Below, one piece after another: positions 1-10,439 of a DNA stretch of 24,188 bases (position 1 is the stretch's first letter; every line of letters begins with the position of its first letter). Origin of the DNA: Jaapia argillacea MUCL 33604. Lineage: Eukaryota > Basidiomycota > Agaricomycetes > Jaapiales > Jaapiaceae. Made by a program: the position numbers and the translations under genes. The stretch lies in the NCBI GenBank assembly GCA_000697665.1, contig KL197743.1, positions 109,244 through 133,431 on the forward strand, in the 5' to 3' direction. The notes under the pieces were generated by a model, which did no database searches, was not told the origin of the DNA, and worked only from the letters and a program-made list of their open reading frames with translations.

Positions 1-330
1 ATTCTTAGCATCCAAATCTCTTGCCAAGTATCTGCTTCAATGCAGACAAGCCACCTCAAGTCTCAAATTTTACATGCCGAGTTGGGTCTGTTGATCTCCA
101 CACTCATGCAAGAGCTCAGGACATCCTGTATCATCTCGGGGTTGGAGTCTTGACTGAGGTCACTGGGCAGGCCAGACAGATGATGCTCAACATTATGGCC
201 GCCTCTCGTTGGCAATTGTTCAGTAAGCCATCCATTCAGAAATTGGTCATCAGAATTCCGGGGGGGAAGATGAAAAGAGATTAGATGGTACTCCTGTATT
301 CTGAGAGCTTTTCTTTACATTAAATTGCTT
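1..330 (+). other. Possible 3' exon fragment, unrecognised
   Basis: A plus-strand frame stays open from about position 9 to a TAG at 282-284 and could encode about 90 residues. An in-frame TAG lies at 6-8, so this would have to be an internal or last exon behind an acceptor such as the AG at 7-8 or 25-26. There is no ATG at its beginning. I recognise no family, and the frame may be accidental. It lies outside the tandem units that follow. Confidence 0.18.
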
Positions 331-689
331 TTTCTTACCGTTGACTAGACTGCAGGAGACGAAATTCGGTCCAAGAGCCTTGAAAAGAGGCGTCGGGGAT
401 GCGTGACAAATACGTCACATATAGTAACAAACGTGACACCCTTCTGCGACTTTGCATATTTGAGGGCCTAAACCTCGCATATTTGAGGCCAATTTCAGAG
501 GTTTTGGCGGAGAAACATATATGGCAGTCGCCCGGGGCCTCAAAGGATGCGTACACCCTTCCGCCATTAATAAGCTGTTACTAATATGCAAGTCCACGAG
601 AGTCGATCCAGAGTACAACCTCCATGAATAGTACATCCCGTCTCCACACTCCATCCCTGGTCTCAAATCTCCAGTGATCTCTCGCTCGA
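331..689. other. Gene-less stretch left of unit A
   Basis: No convincing coding region. It contains a short direct repeat (the GCATATTTGAGG core occurs twice near 453-490) and a pair of inverted GTGAC/GTCAC motifs near 403-440. It may be the remnant of a mobile-element end, but no target duplication is visible. Confidence 0.4.
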
Positions 690-727
690 TCTCGACCCGC
701 ACATGAAATTTCATGTGCGGGTCGAGA
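690..727. repeat. Perfect 38-bp palindrome
   Basis: Nineteen bases (690-708, TCTCGACCCGCACATGAAA) are followed directly by their exact reverse complement with no spacer. The centre lies between 708 and 709. The palindrome sits at the left edge of tandem unit A, immediately before the CT-rich field. Both strands read the same short peptide start from it, which creates opposing open frames that are probably not genes. Confidence 0.95.
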
Positions 728-739
728 CAAACCTAATCG

Positions 740-1440
740 TATCCTCCCCTTCCTCTTCTCACTCAACCTCAGTCTCACTTCAAGTCATCTCACCCTCGGT
801 TCTCTTCAAGCCGCTTGTCTCGAGCTCCGTCCTCGGTTCCACTCATCTCGATCCCCATCTTCCTCAACCTACCCGTCCAATCCCCATCCTCCTCAGCAAG
901 TCATCCGCACCTTCATTCCCCATCTCCTCCGTCCTTGCCTCATTCACAAATCTCAACTCTCAATCCTCCGACCTCCAACCTCCACTCTCCCTACTTCAGT
1001 CTATCCCAGTCCCTCCCTGACCGCCTCTCCTCTAGGTTCGTCCTCAATCTCGTTCTTCTCTATCACCGTCCTAATCTCAACGTCCCAGGTTCCATACTCC
1101 CGAGACCCACCCATCCACACCCCGCTCTCTTCAACGACTCATCTCGATCCCCGTATCCGTCTTCCTTACCCTCACTGGTCGACCATCTCGTTCTCAGAAC
1201 TACTCATCGTTGTCACCGTCATCTAGGAACCGATCCACACTCCGCACTCTTGCACCCCACTCGCACTTGCGTCCTTCAATCTACAGATCCTTCACCCTCC
1301 ACTTCCCACCTAGCATGGGCAAACATCAAATCTCCGAGCCCTGCAAGCCAACGCTCACTCATCCGTGACTCCCAATCCCCAACTCTCGGCAGCATACACC
1401 CACTTTCCTGCTGTTCACAAGGAAGACCACGTCACGTATG
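740..1440 (+). repeat. CT-rich degenerate repeat field, unit A
   Basis: Strongly pyrimidine-biased plus strand, with many imperfect copies of a CTCATCTCGATCCCC-like motif separated by CCATCC/CTCC-rich sequence. Long open frames here are products of the base bias (Ser/Pro/Leu-rich, no domain), so I do not call them genes. Equivalent fields occur at 9590-10270 and 17060-17440, and the complementary GTCGAGATG-like motif fills 2990-3310 and 12240-12640. Confidence 0.7.
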
Positions 1441-1559
1441 AACACGGCCGATCTCCTCTTGCGTAGCTAGATGAGTATGGTCTCGAAGTCAACGGCGAAC
1501 TCGAGCGTAAAAATACCCACTCACCACCTCTTATATGCAAACATCCATCCTCTCTCTAA

Positions 1560-2118
1560 GAACAATTCACACTGCCCCACTCTAATCAAAGAAGGATATC
1601 GGGAGGGCGGAAGGGGTCGATGTTGCTTGTCATCAAAGAAGGTGGCTTGAACGAGATGTGAGACTTGGCATATGTAAGATGGGGCGAAAAGGTGAAATTA
1701 AGTGACGTGCAATCTAGATAATGGGAAGTAAGACGAGGAAGTCAAAGGAACGAAGATGAGACTCGAACCTTCTCATGCGAAGTGAACGTTTGAACAGCGA
1801 TCCGCAACATCCACTTGTCAATTATTGTATGCGTAGGCGAGCACTCCAACTCTGAGAATACGCAATCGACGGCCATCCAACGCAGGTTCAAAAACGACCC
1901 TGTTCTCGCACACTCGACAAAGAAGAAACCGAAGGAGGGAAGGAATGACATCAACGTTCTTGTCCTCGAGTGAAAGCAGGGGTTGAGCGAAATTTGAGAG
2001 GGTCGAAGGTGACATGGAGAGAAACCAGAGGACTAGGGTGTGGTATGATCTGGTTGGGGAGAATCAGGAACGGAAGACAAGCCAATGGGGAGGACGCTCT
2101 TACCTCACGAGCAATGGA
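1560..2118. repeat. Module 1 (unit A)
   Basis: This block matches 10440-10935 (unit B) and, split by a transposon, 17945-18123 plus 22502-22816 (unit C). A diverged copy is also found at 8060-8335 and a partial one at 16765-16850. Shared landmarks are GAAGATGAGACTCGAACCTT, CATCCAACGC, GTGACATGGAG and the closing CTTACCTCACGAGCAATG. No conserved reading frame is apparent. At 1784-1789 the sequence CATGCGAAGTG is the unoccupied equivalent of the unit C transposon insertion point. Confidence 0.75.
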
Positions 2119-2369
2119 TCACTTTAGTCGTGGCGTAGATCTCGCAGGGGACCGTAGAACACAGCACGCAACAGGGAAACAACCAAGCTAATAGAAAGCT
2201 TAAGCGCATGTTGCATTACAATTCCAGTTGCAGATACGAGCCTGATCGTTGGAGTCGTTGAGATGGAGCATAGGGACAGGGCCAAGATTTGGGGTTTGGG
2301 GTTGTAGAGTTGAAGTGGAGACATACGAAGGGTTGGGGCACTGGGGTGAATTGATGCAGTAGACACAGA

Positions 2370-2556
2370 GAGCAGCCAAAGACGTCGACAACCAACGCTA
2401 GCGGAGCGCACGGACCATCGATGTTGAGGTTGAGTCCACGTGACTCTCCTCGAACATCGCCCGTGTCGACCTCCGCCTGGGGTCTGTGTTACTTATCTCT
2501 GGTTTGATTGGCCATTGGTGCATCCCCGAAATCGAGTATACACCGATGCCCAATAA
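2370..2556. promoter_or_regulatory. Conserved island, unit A copy
   Basis: About 185 bp match the unit B copy (11170-11356) almost base for base, with only a handful of substitutions and one 6-bp difference caused by a repeated GTTGAG. Flanking sequence is far more diverged. Both copies keep CACGTGACTCTCC (a CACGTG E-box core), a CCAAT-type box in ATTGGCCATTGG, and GCCCAATAAATCC. No reading frame is preserved on either strand; the minus-strand ATG leads quickly to a stop. A regulatory role is inference from conservation only. Confidence 0.45.
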
Positions 2557-2732
2557 ATCCTTATCGATTTCACTTGCCTTCCTTGCTTGTACTCATCGTA
2601 CCGCTGCTTTCCCATACTTGACTCCTACCATTTATCTCTCAATGGTCTGAGAAGACATCCACGTCTGTTTCACAACCACGTACGCCTTGTCTCTCACTCT
2701 CCTAAATACAGAGCGAAGCAGGTGCCATACAG

Positions 2733-2955
2733 CATTTTCTCCTCCTACTGCTGCTATTGACGGATGTATTTCTTGCTCGCATTTTCGCTAGCCAGTGTTT
2801 CAGTCTGCAACCCTTCCCTCTCCAACATCTTCGCGAAAACCATTAGCACCTCAGCCGAACACCTCCGTAAACGGAGATACCGCCAATGTCGACTACTGTC
2901 CCACCTTGGGACGGGAAGCCACAAAATCATCATGCACTCCCTCTACGACTACTAA
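2733..2955 (+). pseudogene. Possible relic of a small secreted-protein gene, unit A
   Basis: A hydrophobic Leu-run frame (2733 onward, no ATG at the equivalent of the unit B start) is followed by an open frame from ATG 2764 to 2955. Its second half aligns in frame with unit B: both read a KTI segment and then RR-Y/F-RQCRL. Unit B has an ATG at 11522 but a TGA at 11663-11665 where A stays open. Frame-conserved similarity around a lost start (A) and a gained stop (B) suggests a decayed gene whose N terminus was signal-peptide-like. The family is unknown and chance is possible. Confidence 0.25.
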
Positions 2956-2989
2956 CTTGGAAGTTGGGGTAGGATGAGCTTTGGATGGT

Positions 2990-3310
2990 GGTCGAGAATG
3001 GGATCCGGTATGGTTGTTGAAACGATATGGTTGTCGAGATGGAGCTGGAGACGGGCCTCGAGAATGATCTGGAGATGTGCGTCAAGCTGAGCATGGAATG
3101 GGTTTCGAGAGCAGCTCAGAAAGGACTTCGAGACAAGATGGCACGAGTATCAATATAGGCCACGAGATGGCCGTCGAGATTAGGTTGGAGATAAGCCCCA
3201 AGCTGAGTGTCGTGATGAATCCGAGGTTCATCTCGAGGACGAGCACGCGATAGGCCCGGAGCGGAGAGCGAGATGGGTTCCAAGAGGCGAGACGGGAGGG
3301 CGGGTATCGA
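2990..3310 (+). repeat. GA-rich degenerate repeat field, unit A
   Basis: About 320 bp of purine-biased plus strand with many imperfect GTCGAGATGG / CGAGA units, the complement of the CTCATCTCGA motif in the CT-rich field 1.5 kb upstream. The unit B equivalent is at 12240-12640. It has no coding content. Confidence 0.65.
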
Positions 3311-3329
3311 GAAGCACGAGAGTGTCGAG

Positions 3330-4650
3330 CCAAATCAAGATGCACCCTCATCGTCGGCCATTTCAACCTCGGCTTTACTCCAACAACCCAACTCTACAGT
3401 CCCACGAACCACTCCACCTTTGTTTATCCAAGTTCCCACCCCGGTTCCTGCATCTCCCAAGTGTTTTGCTCCGCCACTTACATTCATACGGTCTTAATGA
3501 GCGTTCATCGGGATACGCATACTTGCAACGATCTACCCTCGAACTTTCCAGTCAACCTCGTACATCCGACTATCGACCACATCCGACTCATCCCCGAGTT
3601 CCTCTCTATCCCATTCTCCCGTTTACCCTTCTCCATCCCCCATATCTCGTTCCTGACAAAAAGCAAATAAACAGACTCGACCTCCTTCCCCTTCTCGCTC
3701 CAGCCCTCCTTCGATCGGTTGATCGCCCAACCCCTCACAAACGCTCGGTTATCGATGGCTCAGACTTCTAATGGGACAACACCATGTTTTTCAGCAAACA
3801 CAACGGTCGTCCCTCCTTACCTATCCGTCCAAGTCCTCGTCGGCGATGTCTTCAATCACCGATCCTAACAGTCCGATTATACGAGCCCCCGGTCTGAGCT
3901 CCTGCGTCCGTTCTACGTTCTTGCTGGTACACGGTTCCACCGACCGTCTCGCCTGCTTTCTCGATGGGCGTTCATCGGGATATATGCGCTTGCAAAGACC
4001 ACCCTCTCAAACAATCAGATTTATCACACGAACCTCGACTCTCACCTCCTTCCTACCGTTCTGCTCAATCACATTCCCCCCTCTCGCCTCTCGCTATACG
4101 TCAAATCTCGTTTTTGTGGAGATAGATTCCCTGATTCGACCCGTCTCCGGTGGCTAAAAGTCCTCATCGTCGTGGTTTATAACAATCTCGATATTTTGCC
4201 GTCAATGCCAATAGTCCGATAGCTTTCTTTCATGGGGAGCTCTCCCATTCGCGTCTCGCTACTCCGTCATGCCACGACTTTGAGGTGGTTGGTCACGCCC
4301 TGCCGTCGCCCACACTCTCTCGATGGTTGTTCGCTGGAAGAGGTTCGGTTATCGAGATCCAAGCTCTCAGGAGGTAAGTAGCTTACCCTAGTCTACCGAA
4401 CCACCTCGGACGTCAACCATTGTGAGACTACTTTCCTGGATATCCTTTTCACGTTCCAGTCACCCTAAGTATATATCTCGCAGATTCGGGCATACCCTCT
4501 ACCCTGATTTTCACTGGCCTTCATTTATGAAAAGGCATATTGGGTGCGGGATTCCAGCTCGATTTCGGAGTGGATGCTGATTGAGCGCATGAACGGAACT
4601 CAGGTGAGGCTCCTTGCTTATTATTCCTTATCTCGCAGATCGCGGATCGC
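3330..4650. other. Gene-less spacer with internal duplication, unit A
   Basis: No credible gene; open frames are short and not shared with unit B. It contains an old internal direct duplication: the GTTCATCGGGATA segment at about 3500 recurs at about 3967, with surrounding sequence still roughly alignable. Unit B shows the same arrangement (about 12808 and 13271). The segment from 4560 to 4650 is clearly collinear with 13860-13965 of unit B. Confidence 0.55.
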
Positions 4651-4656
4651 TAACCT

Positions 4657-5212
4657 AAATTCGTGAATGCAGAAACTACCCAATCACCTCCTTCTCCCCG
4701 CTAGCTTAATCGAAGGTTCTGACTGGCCAACCTTGAGGATTACCGGTCACACTCTTCCGTCCTTTTCATACGGTGTTAATTGGTTGTCCTTTTGCGCTTT
4801 CAACTCAGAATGATTGGGTTTCCGTGCACTGCACCAGAAGTCGGGTCCCGAACGACTCGTGCAACTTATCGAATCATCGGTTGCTCTGCAAGGGAGGTCA
4901 AGTATGCTGTTTATTGGATAAATGGCTCACGGAATTGTAACGACGCAACTAGGTAAGCGTAATTCCACTTATTCTCAAACGTGGCTCTCATCGACTTCGA
5001 TCCCAGCTTCCATTACGTCTCTCCGAATCATGAACTCGATATATCTTGATTGCGTTGTAGGGAGCCTAGCGAATCTGCCTCTCCTATGTACCTTCCCCAT
5101 TTGCGTCTTTGTGCTGCTACGAATTGGAGGCCACTACCGTGCGGTTCGACACGCGCATGACTTGATTCCCTCCTTCACTCCCATCAACCTACCGTCACAA
5201 TCATAACAAATT
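4657..5212. mobile_element. 546-bp insertion in unit A, with possible 5-bp target duplication
   Basis: Unit B runs straight through this point (about 13955-13975, around GCAAATCGAAC), whereas unit A carries 546 extra bases (4662-5207) between two copies of AAATT (4657-4661 and 5208-5212). The insert's ends are not TG/CA and show no obvious inverted repeats, so its class is unknown. A 115-120 bp internal part (about 4955-5072) recurs in unit C at 22817-22935, supporting a dispersed repeat. An open frame at 4922-5206 lies inside it but resembles no protein I know. Confidence 0.45.
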
Positions 5213-5434
5213 AAGTTTTCGCTTCACGTCGTAAGGATTATTAGCCGGATCTACAGTCGCTGGTAGAGTTCATGCAACAATGGGCAGTCGGATCCGAGTA
5301 TAACTTTCCCTTCACGGCGCTTCAGACCCCGAGCGCTTATCGAAGCTGTGTTCGAGCGCCCAGCAGACACGAGGTTGCACTGCACAGACACGAATCATCT
5401 CCAACAGGAGCCATCTTCTCCTTCAACCACCACC
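5213..5434 (+). promoter_or_regulatory. 5' flank of the unit A membrane-protein gene
   Basis: This region is collinear with 13970-14230 upstream of the unit B paralogue, for example GATCTAC-GTC-CTGG and the CGAGCGCTTATCG block. I see no TATA box. The start codon context is CACCATGG, a good eukaryotic initiation context. Confidence 0.4.
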
Positions 5435-7104
5435 ATGGTCGCGAAAGTCCTCCAGCTCTCACTCATCGCCACCCTTTCCGTCGCTACCGTCACTGCGCTG
5501 CCCATACGTCGCTCTGCCATCGTTTGTCATCCAACCACCTGGCACGATATTGCCGTGTTCTTCGTTGTGAACTATATCGCACACGCCGCTACGATCCCCA
5601 CTGCACCAGGAGCCAAATGGTACGACACCGCGGCTTGGACAATCCTCAGTCTTCTACAACCCTTTGCTGGACTTGGAAAGTCGCTTGGGTTAATCACGAG
5701 ATATTTCTGTACTGGGGGTAACGGTTTGGAAAAGGCATGGATTCATGATGCTTTGATGGTCGTGGTGCGGTCAGATGATTGGGAGCCTGCGGGGGCTCCT
5801 GAAGAAGTCTATGTGAAACTTCCAAGAGGCTTCCACTGGCATGAGCTGGATGAGGAGTGAGCTTATAATTTTACTACCATCCCATGCACTATTGACTTAT
5901 ATTGTGTTGCACACTTTTTCACAGTCCTGCCACTCTTCCATCCGCCACGATTTTTTGCAACGAACAACATGACTTCACCGGAGTTGCAACTGAACGTATT
6001 CAGGTTCACGGCAGAGTGCTCTTGCCCAAGGGTTATTGCCTTGCCTTCCCGGATGGCGCCGGTTTACTGTCAGAGTATTTCCCATTCAACTCTCCCGCCA
6101 ACAAACATGCACTACTCGCTCGATCGCAGAGCTGGCTGAAGATGGCCATCTCCATCGCCCAACTTTGCTATTCTTCCGCTACCGTCTACCAGACGCGAGG
6201 GGGTCAGCTTGAAACGTATGGGTACGCTGCATTTGGCCTATCTGTATTCCCCTATGCATTCATGTCGCTGGCAAACCTCATTTGTGTTGGACTCGTAGGG
6301 GAGTACCCGAGTGTGTACCTTGTTCACACAAGGATCATGGATGAAGCAGAGAAACGGGGAGGCTCATTTAATGGGGTAGTTGGAAGCTGTAGGGAAGAAC
6401 ATCAAGGTGATGGTGAAGATGAATCCACCCCGGACCACCGTTGGGGGGAGTTTACCCGAGTTAGACTCTCAATGGAGGTAAAGGGGGGGGTCAAGGAGTC
6501 GAAGGAGGGGGACAAAATTTCATCGCAGGAACACTTCGGGCCTCTCAAAGAAGATGGAGACCATTTGCAGAAGATCCTCGTGGTGACCGTCGGCGATGTC
6601 ACTCGGAGATTTTTTTATCACCCGAGAGGGGAGATAGACTCGGCTGCATTTGAGTTTGAGGTGTCTTCCGTGGCAAACCAGGACCGTATTCCTCATGGTG
6701 GTTATGTGTTTAAAGATCGGGAACCCTCACTGTCTACACTCCTGATCTTTTTGGTAATATCACTCGTGATTCTCGCCTCATTTATCCTCCCCTACATCGT
6801 GATCTTCATGTTTAGTGGGTTTGAAGTGGGGAGGAGTACTGTGGCTCAGAGAGCATGGATGATGTCGTGGGCATCTTCGGGCCAGCTTTCTCTCGTTTCC
6901 TTCGGCCTTGTAACCTGGGTGTATCCACATTTCAGTCTCTTGACACGGAAGGAAGCTACCAAGAGTCTCACTTTTATACGAGGGCGGATCCCTTCTCTGA
7001 TCCTCCCCTCACTCATCCTCCTACCCATACCTGCAATTGGAGGGTTCATCACGGTCGGGAAGATGCTCAAAGATTTCGGCACCTGTTCGTTGGCTCCAGC
7101 GTAA
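5435..7104 (+). CDS. Signal-peptide, multi-pass membrane protein, unit A paralogue (two exons)
   Basis: Exons 5435-5856 and 5925-7104 join in frame (phase 2, GA|T) to give 533 residues. Seen directly: a signal-peptide-like N terminus (about 1-22, ending TALP), hydrophobic segments near 36-55, 62-90, 211-229, 240-264, 410-437, 452-472 and 498-516, and a charged, poorly conserved loop at about 280-405. The YGYAAFGLSVFPYAFMSLAN stretch with a following EYPSVYL is, from memory, a recurrent motif in uncharacterised Agaricomycete membrane proteins. The start is chosen because the paralogue shares it, the signal peptide begins there and the context is CACCATGG; an upstream in-frame ATG (5348) is not shared. 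It probably resides in the secretory pathway or plasma membrane. No catalytic motif is visible, so function is unknown. The sequence looks intact: roughly three quarters of residues match the 14231-15897 paralogue by eye. Confidence 0.85.
5857..5924 (+). other. Intron of the unit A gene (68 bp)
   Basis: Donor GTGAGC, pyrimidine-rich tail and acceptor TTCACAG. Its length and phase equal those of the unit B paralogue intron (14644-14711). Removal restores a frame that matches the paralogue on both sides. Confidence 0.85.
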
Positions 7105-7115
7105 CCGTACGGATA

Positions 7116-7182
7116 GTAAGTCTCCAATATTTTGTTGTGCTCATCGCTCGTAATTCAGGACTGACCTGACGATTTTGTCAAG
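7116..7182 (+). other. Possible 3'UTR intron
   Basis: Eleven bases after the stop codon, GTAAGT begins a 67-bp intron-like stretch with a CTGAC branch-like motif and acceptor TCAAG. Unit B keeps the equivalent (donor GTACGT near 15895, branch CTGAC, acceptor GCAAG near 15965). Conservation past the stop hints at a transcribed tail or a formerly longer C terminus. Confidence 0.35.
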
Positions 7183-8059
7183 GTTATTCAGTCACTCGGC
7201 TTTCCTGTGCAGAGATTTCGGATTCCTACCGTCTCCATTCGCGCTTCGACATATGCTTGGTTCTCGAGGGTAGCATTGCTGTTAACAAGAATGTTTCCGC
7301 TTATTATTACGATGTGGACGGACATTCGCTCCTGGCTGGTTGCAATTGTAAATTTGGCTAAGATAACCGGCACCGCACAACGGCTGAGAGGTGATAGTGG
7401 TGGGAGTGTTGTCTTGGGAGTGAGACCAACTGAACCGTCGTCCCGTCATTCCTGTGCCAACACTCCTGAGCAATATATGGCTCATGTCATGTGTCGCTCG
7501 GGCATCGTCCGCCCCAACCTCCAACCACGCCCGCCACGGTGAAAACTGGACAGTCAGGAACAATTGACTCGATGTATGTGTAAGAATCATACCTGATTAT
7601 GCGCCACAATCCCGGCGCAGATCATCCTCGATCACGCCAAAATCAAAGATGACCGTTAAAGGTCGCAGATTCGAGTCCTCTCGCAAATAGCAGCCATGGG
7701 TAAGACTAGGACAGCGACATGAATAGCTAATAAAGCTGGGCGAGATTCGAAATGGATCTAAGAGTAAGCGGGCTGTTGATAATTGCGTCAGAAGGGGAGG
7801 GTGGGGAATAGTTCGTGTATGATGACACATGTTGAAAGTCGTATACTGAGGGGGATTAATGGCATGGTGGGACTTGGGGTACGGATGCTGAAAGGGAGGA
7901 CGGTTCGCATGTGGTCTAACACTAACTGAACATACGACTCGGCCATTACATCGCCTCTCCGAAGCCTTTTCTCCATGGTTAGACTAGTCCGACCCCGTAT
8001 CAGGGCGTATCTCGAGTGAGGACGAAGGGGAACATACTAACGTTGGGCTTCGATCCGAC
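7183..8059. other. 3' flank of the unit A gene, no gene seen
   Basis: This stretch is collinear with about 15966-16765 of unit B (for example GACAGTCAGGAAC-ATTGACTCGATGTATG), with indels. A unit A-only stretch near 7630-7700 includes a B-box-like AGATTCGAGTCC, not enough for a tRNA. Open frames on either strand are not shared with unit B. Confidence 0.5.
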
Positions 8060-8335
8060 TGTTACTCCAGACTATACTCATCCAACGCTGAACTTGAAGA
8101 CAATGACCCGAATCACGTTTGCGAACACTCGCGAAGGGTGGGAGGGAGCCAGGTCGACATTCGTGGCGACCAGTGGCTTGACCCGATGAGCCAGCGCCGA
8201 CAGTGACATGGAGCGAAGCAAGATGGGTTTGGGTGTCGTGAGATCTGATTGAGGCCCGAGGGAGAGTAAGACGCAGAGGACGGGAGAATGTGGATGAGAG
8301 CCATACCTCTGACTTCACGAGCAATGAAGACTTGC
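8060..8335. repeat. Module 2 (diverged second copy in unit A)
   Basis: Aligns in the same orientation with module 1 (about 1880-2115): CATCCAACGC, ACACTCG, GTGACATGGAG-GAA, GGGTGT-GT-GATCTG and the closing CACGAGCAATG. The gene at 5435-7104 is therefore bracketed by two copies of the module, which could be the substrate for the unequal exchange that made the tandem array. Confidence 0.6.
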
Positions 8336-9230
8336 ATCGCTACCTTAACACTTGTAGTCGACTATCAAGACAAGATGCAGCTGGAGAACGATCCATTCAA
8401 ACGAATGAATGTCTCCACCGACAACCACCTGGCAAACTCCATTTCCTACAACTTTCCATTCCGTCCCACATTCAACATCGTGGGTGAATTACCTCTCAAC
8501 TTCGTATATGCGTCGTAATTTCAGTAAGGACTAGAGGTTGGTGGAGGAGCCAGCTGGAAGCGAAAAATACTTACTCCCAAATAAGCGGGCGAGATTTGTT
8601 TCGAATAGAACGCGAACACCCGGTTACTGGAAAGAGTTTGGATATGGGTGTCGAGATGAGTCAAGCAGATGTGCAACAGCCCCCATGTGTTCTTCTATGG
8701 GGAGTGGAGCGGAGAATGGAATGAGATACGATGGACGAGGAGGTAAAGGAGTACATACCCAAGAGAGCCGAGTAAATTCTTAACGGCCAAAAAGGATGAT
8801 GAAAACTTCTGAGATATAGAGGGAAGCGAGGGAGACGGGTGGCGATCCGTTTGTATGATGCGAGGTTTAGATTTCGTTGTTAAATATTGGGTCGAACGAC
8901 GTGATGATAGAGAGTTGCGTCCACCCATGGATCAACTGAAGGATGTTGGACCTCAAAAAAATTGGATTGGGCGAGGAGAGACAGATCTTCAAGTTATTGG
9001 CGTGGAGAGTAAGATAGAAGAAGGATCTGGAATGCAAAAAGCTAGGAAGAAGCTGGAGGATGTGAAGCAGAATGTGGGACGAGGGGGCCGGTCAGGAACC
9101 AAGATGCAGATATGGGGAGGCTGGTTGACGAAGCGAACAGTAAGGACGAGGGATTGAACCTAGAAATTATTTTAGACTCTGAGATTCATTTCGTGTTGTG
9201 AGGCCAAAATCAGGCGCACCAAGATCGAAG
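8336..9230. other. Unit A-specific spacer, weak open frame only
   Basis: Little of this is shared with unit B. A 100-residue plus-strand frame (8855-9157) is Lys/Glu/Gly/Arg-rich and follows the purine bias of the strand. It has no start context, intron or recognisable domain, and I do not call it a gene. Confidence 0.4.
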
Positions 9231-9560
9231 TTTGTCTCCGCTCTCCCTTCCACTTCGAACCATGGGAACACGCCGTGCATCAACCTCACCATTTCCCATG
9301 CAAACATCCCTCCGGTATCGCCCATATCGTCGTCGCGCACCTCCCCGTCTCCACTCCGTCAATAGTCCCTCTCCTCCCTCGTCTCACTGTCTTCAACATC
9401 CTCACTCCTCGTTGCTCCGAATCCCGTCCCACTACTTGTAAACCCTGTTGATTTTCTATCGCGGCTACGCCGTATATCCTATATTGTATGCATTGATATA
9501 CTCTAACTGATATACAAGCCCGCGAAAGTCAATCAAAACAACGGCCTATGATGAGATTCC
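9231..9560. other. Junction between units A and B
   Basis: Pyrimidine-rich to about 9440, then about 100 bp of AT-richer sequence (9450-9530) with repeated TATA/GATATAC words. No gene is seen. The A/B boundary lies near its right edge. Confidence 0.4.
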
Positions 9561-9589
9561 TGGTCTCGGTCCCGATCCTAACATAAGAT

Positions 9590-10270
9590 TCACTCATATC
9601 CTCCTCCGACCTCTTCCCACTCATCCTCGATCTCGTTCATCTCCTCCGAACCACTCATCACACTCAGTTCTCCTCAACCGACTCATCTCGAGCTCCGTAC
9701 ATCGTTTCACTCCTCTCGACCCCATGCCCCCTCAACGCCATCCCCCTCAGCAAGTCGTCTGCACTCAATTCCCCATCTCATCCATCCTTGTCTCTAACCT
9801 CCCGAAGATCTCAAGTCTCAATCCTCCGATCTCCACTCCCTACTTCTGCCCATCCCAGTCCCTCCCTCGGCCGACTCTCCTCCTTCTTTCGTCCTTGCCT
9901 CATTCATTCCGATCCCCGTCCACTTAAACCCACTCATTTAGAGTCCCACTGGTCTCCATCCCCATCCGAGTCCAATGTTCCATGCCCCCTAGACATGCCC
10001 CCAATCCGCTCTCTTCAACGACTCATCTCGATCGCGATATCGATCGTCCTTACTCTCCCTCATCTACCATCTGGTTCTCAGAACGACTCATCCCCACCCC
10101 TGTCCTCGAAAACCTACTGACTCTCACACCAAATGCGCACTCGCCTCTTCCCTCGTGAACACCCAGTTCACCCTCGACTCCCACTCTCGTGCGCATACAA
10201 GCGCTCCCCAACTGCCATGGGCCAATACTAGCTCATCCGCGGCTCCCAATCTCTGACTCTCGGCAGTATC
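9590..10270 (+). repeat. CT-rich degenerate repeat field, unit B
   Basis: Equivalent of 740-1440, with the same CTCATCTCGA-type motif and the shared landmark CATCCCAGTCCCTCCCT (compare about 1000-1020). Open frames within are compositional. Confidence 0.65.
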
Positions 10271-10439
10271 CACCCACTGTCTGACTGACCACCACGAAGA
10301 ATGTCTCGCGTATGTAGATGGCCGATCTCCTCCCGCATAGTTAATTGAGTGTGGTATCCAACTGAAAGGCGACATCGAGTGTGCAAACGTCCACCATCAA
10401 CTCTAGTCCGTGATCGCCCATCTAGGGAACGCTTTGCCA

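Larger units (their letters stand above)
730..9560. repeat. Tandem segmental unit A
   Basis: This span is collinear with unit B (about 9560-17040) at an offset of about 8.8 kb. Landmarks in the same order are the CT-rich field, the module near 1560-2118, the conserved island near 2370-2556, the GA-rich field near 2990-3310, the membrane-protein gene at 5435-7104, and a second diverged module near 8060-8335. Similarity is patchy: very high in the island, clear in the gene, weak in some spacers. Boundaries are approximate because the edges are degenerate. Confidence 0.8.

Noticed and set aside
540-590. Possible Helitron 3' end (TTACTAAT)
   Set aside because: No GC-rich hairpin at the expected distance and no 5' TC end.
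415-1020. Two opposing frames that both start MKFHVRVE
   Set aside because: Both arise from the perfect palindrome at 690-727; neither continues into a recognisable or conserved protein.
815-1441. A 208-residue open frame in the CT-rich field
   Set aside because: Ser/Pro/Leu-rich from base composition, overlaps another long frame, and not preserved in unit B.
2124-2411. Minus-strand frame beginning RSASVGCRRLWLLS, also at 11017-11211
   Set aside because: Starts with GTG, the nearby ATG runs into a stop after a few codons, and the frames diverge after the conserved island.
7655-7690. tRNA-like T-arm (AGATTCGAGTCC), and GGTTCGAGTCTC on the minus strand near 1760, 10615 and 18105
   Set aside because: Only a pol III B-box-like word is present; no A box, anticodon arm or acceptor stem could be built. 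A tRNA-derived SINE remains possible but unsupported.
8855-9157. 100-residue Lys/Glu-rich frame
   Set aside because: Tracks the purine bias of the strand, no counterpart in unit B, no domain or intron.
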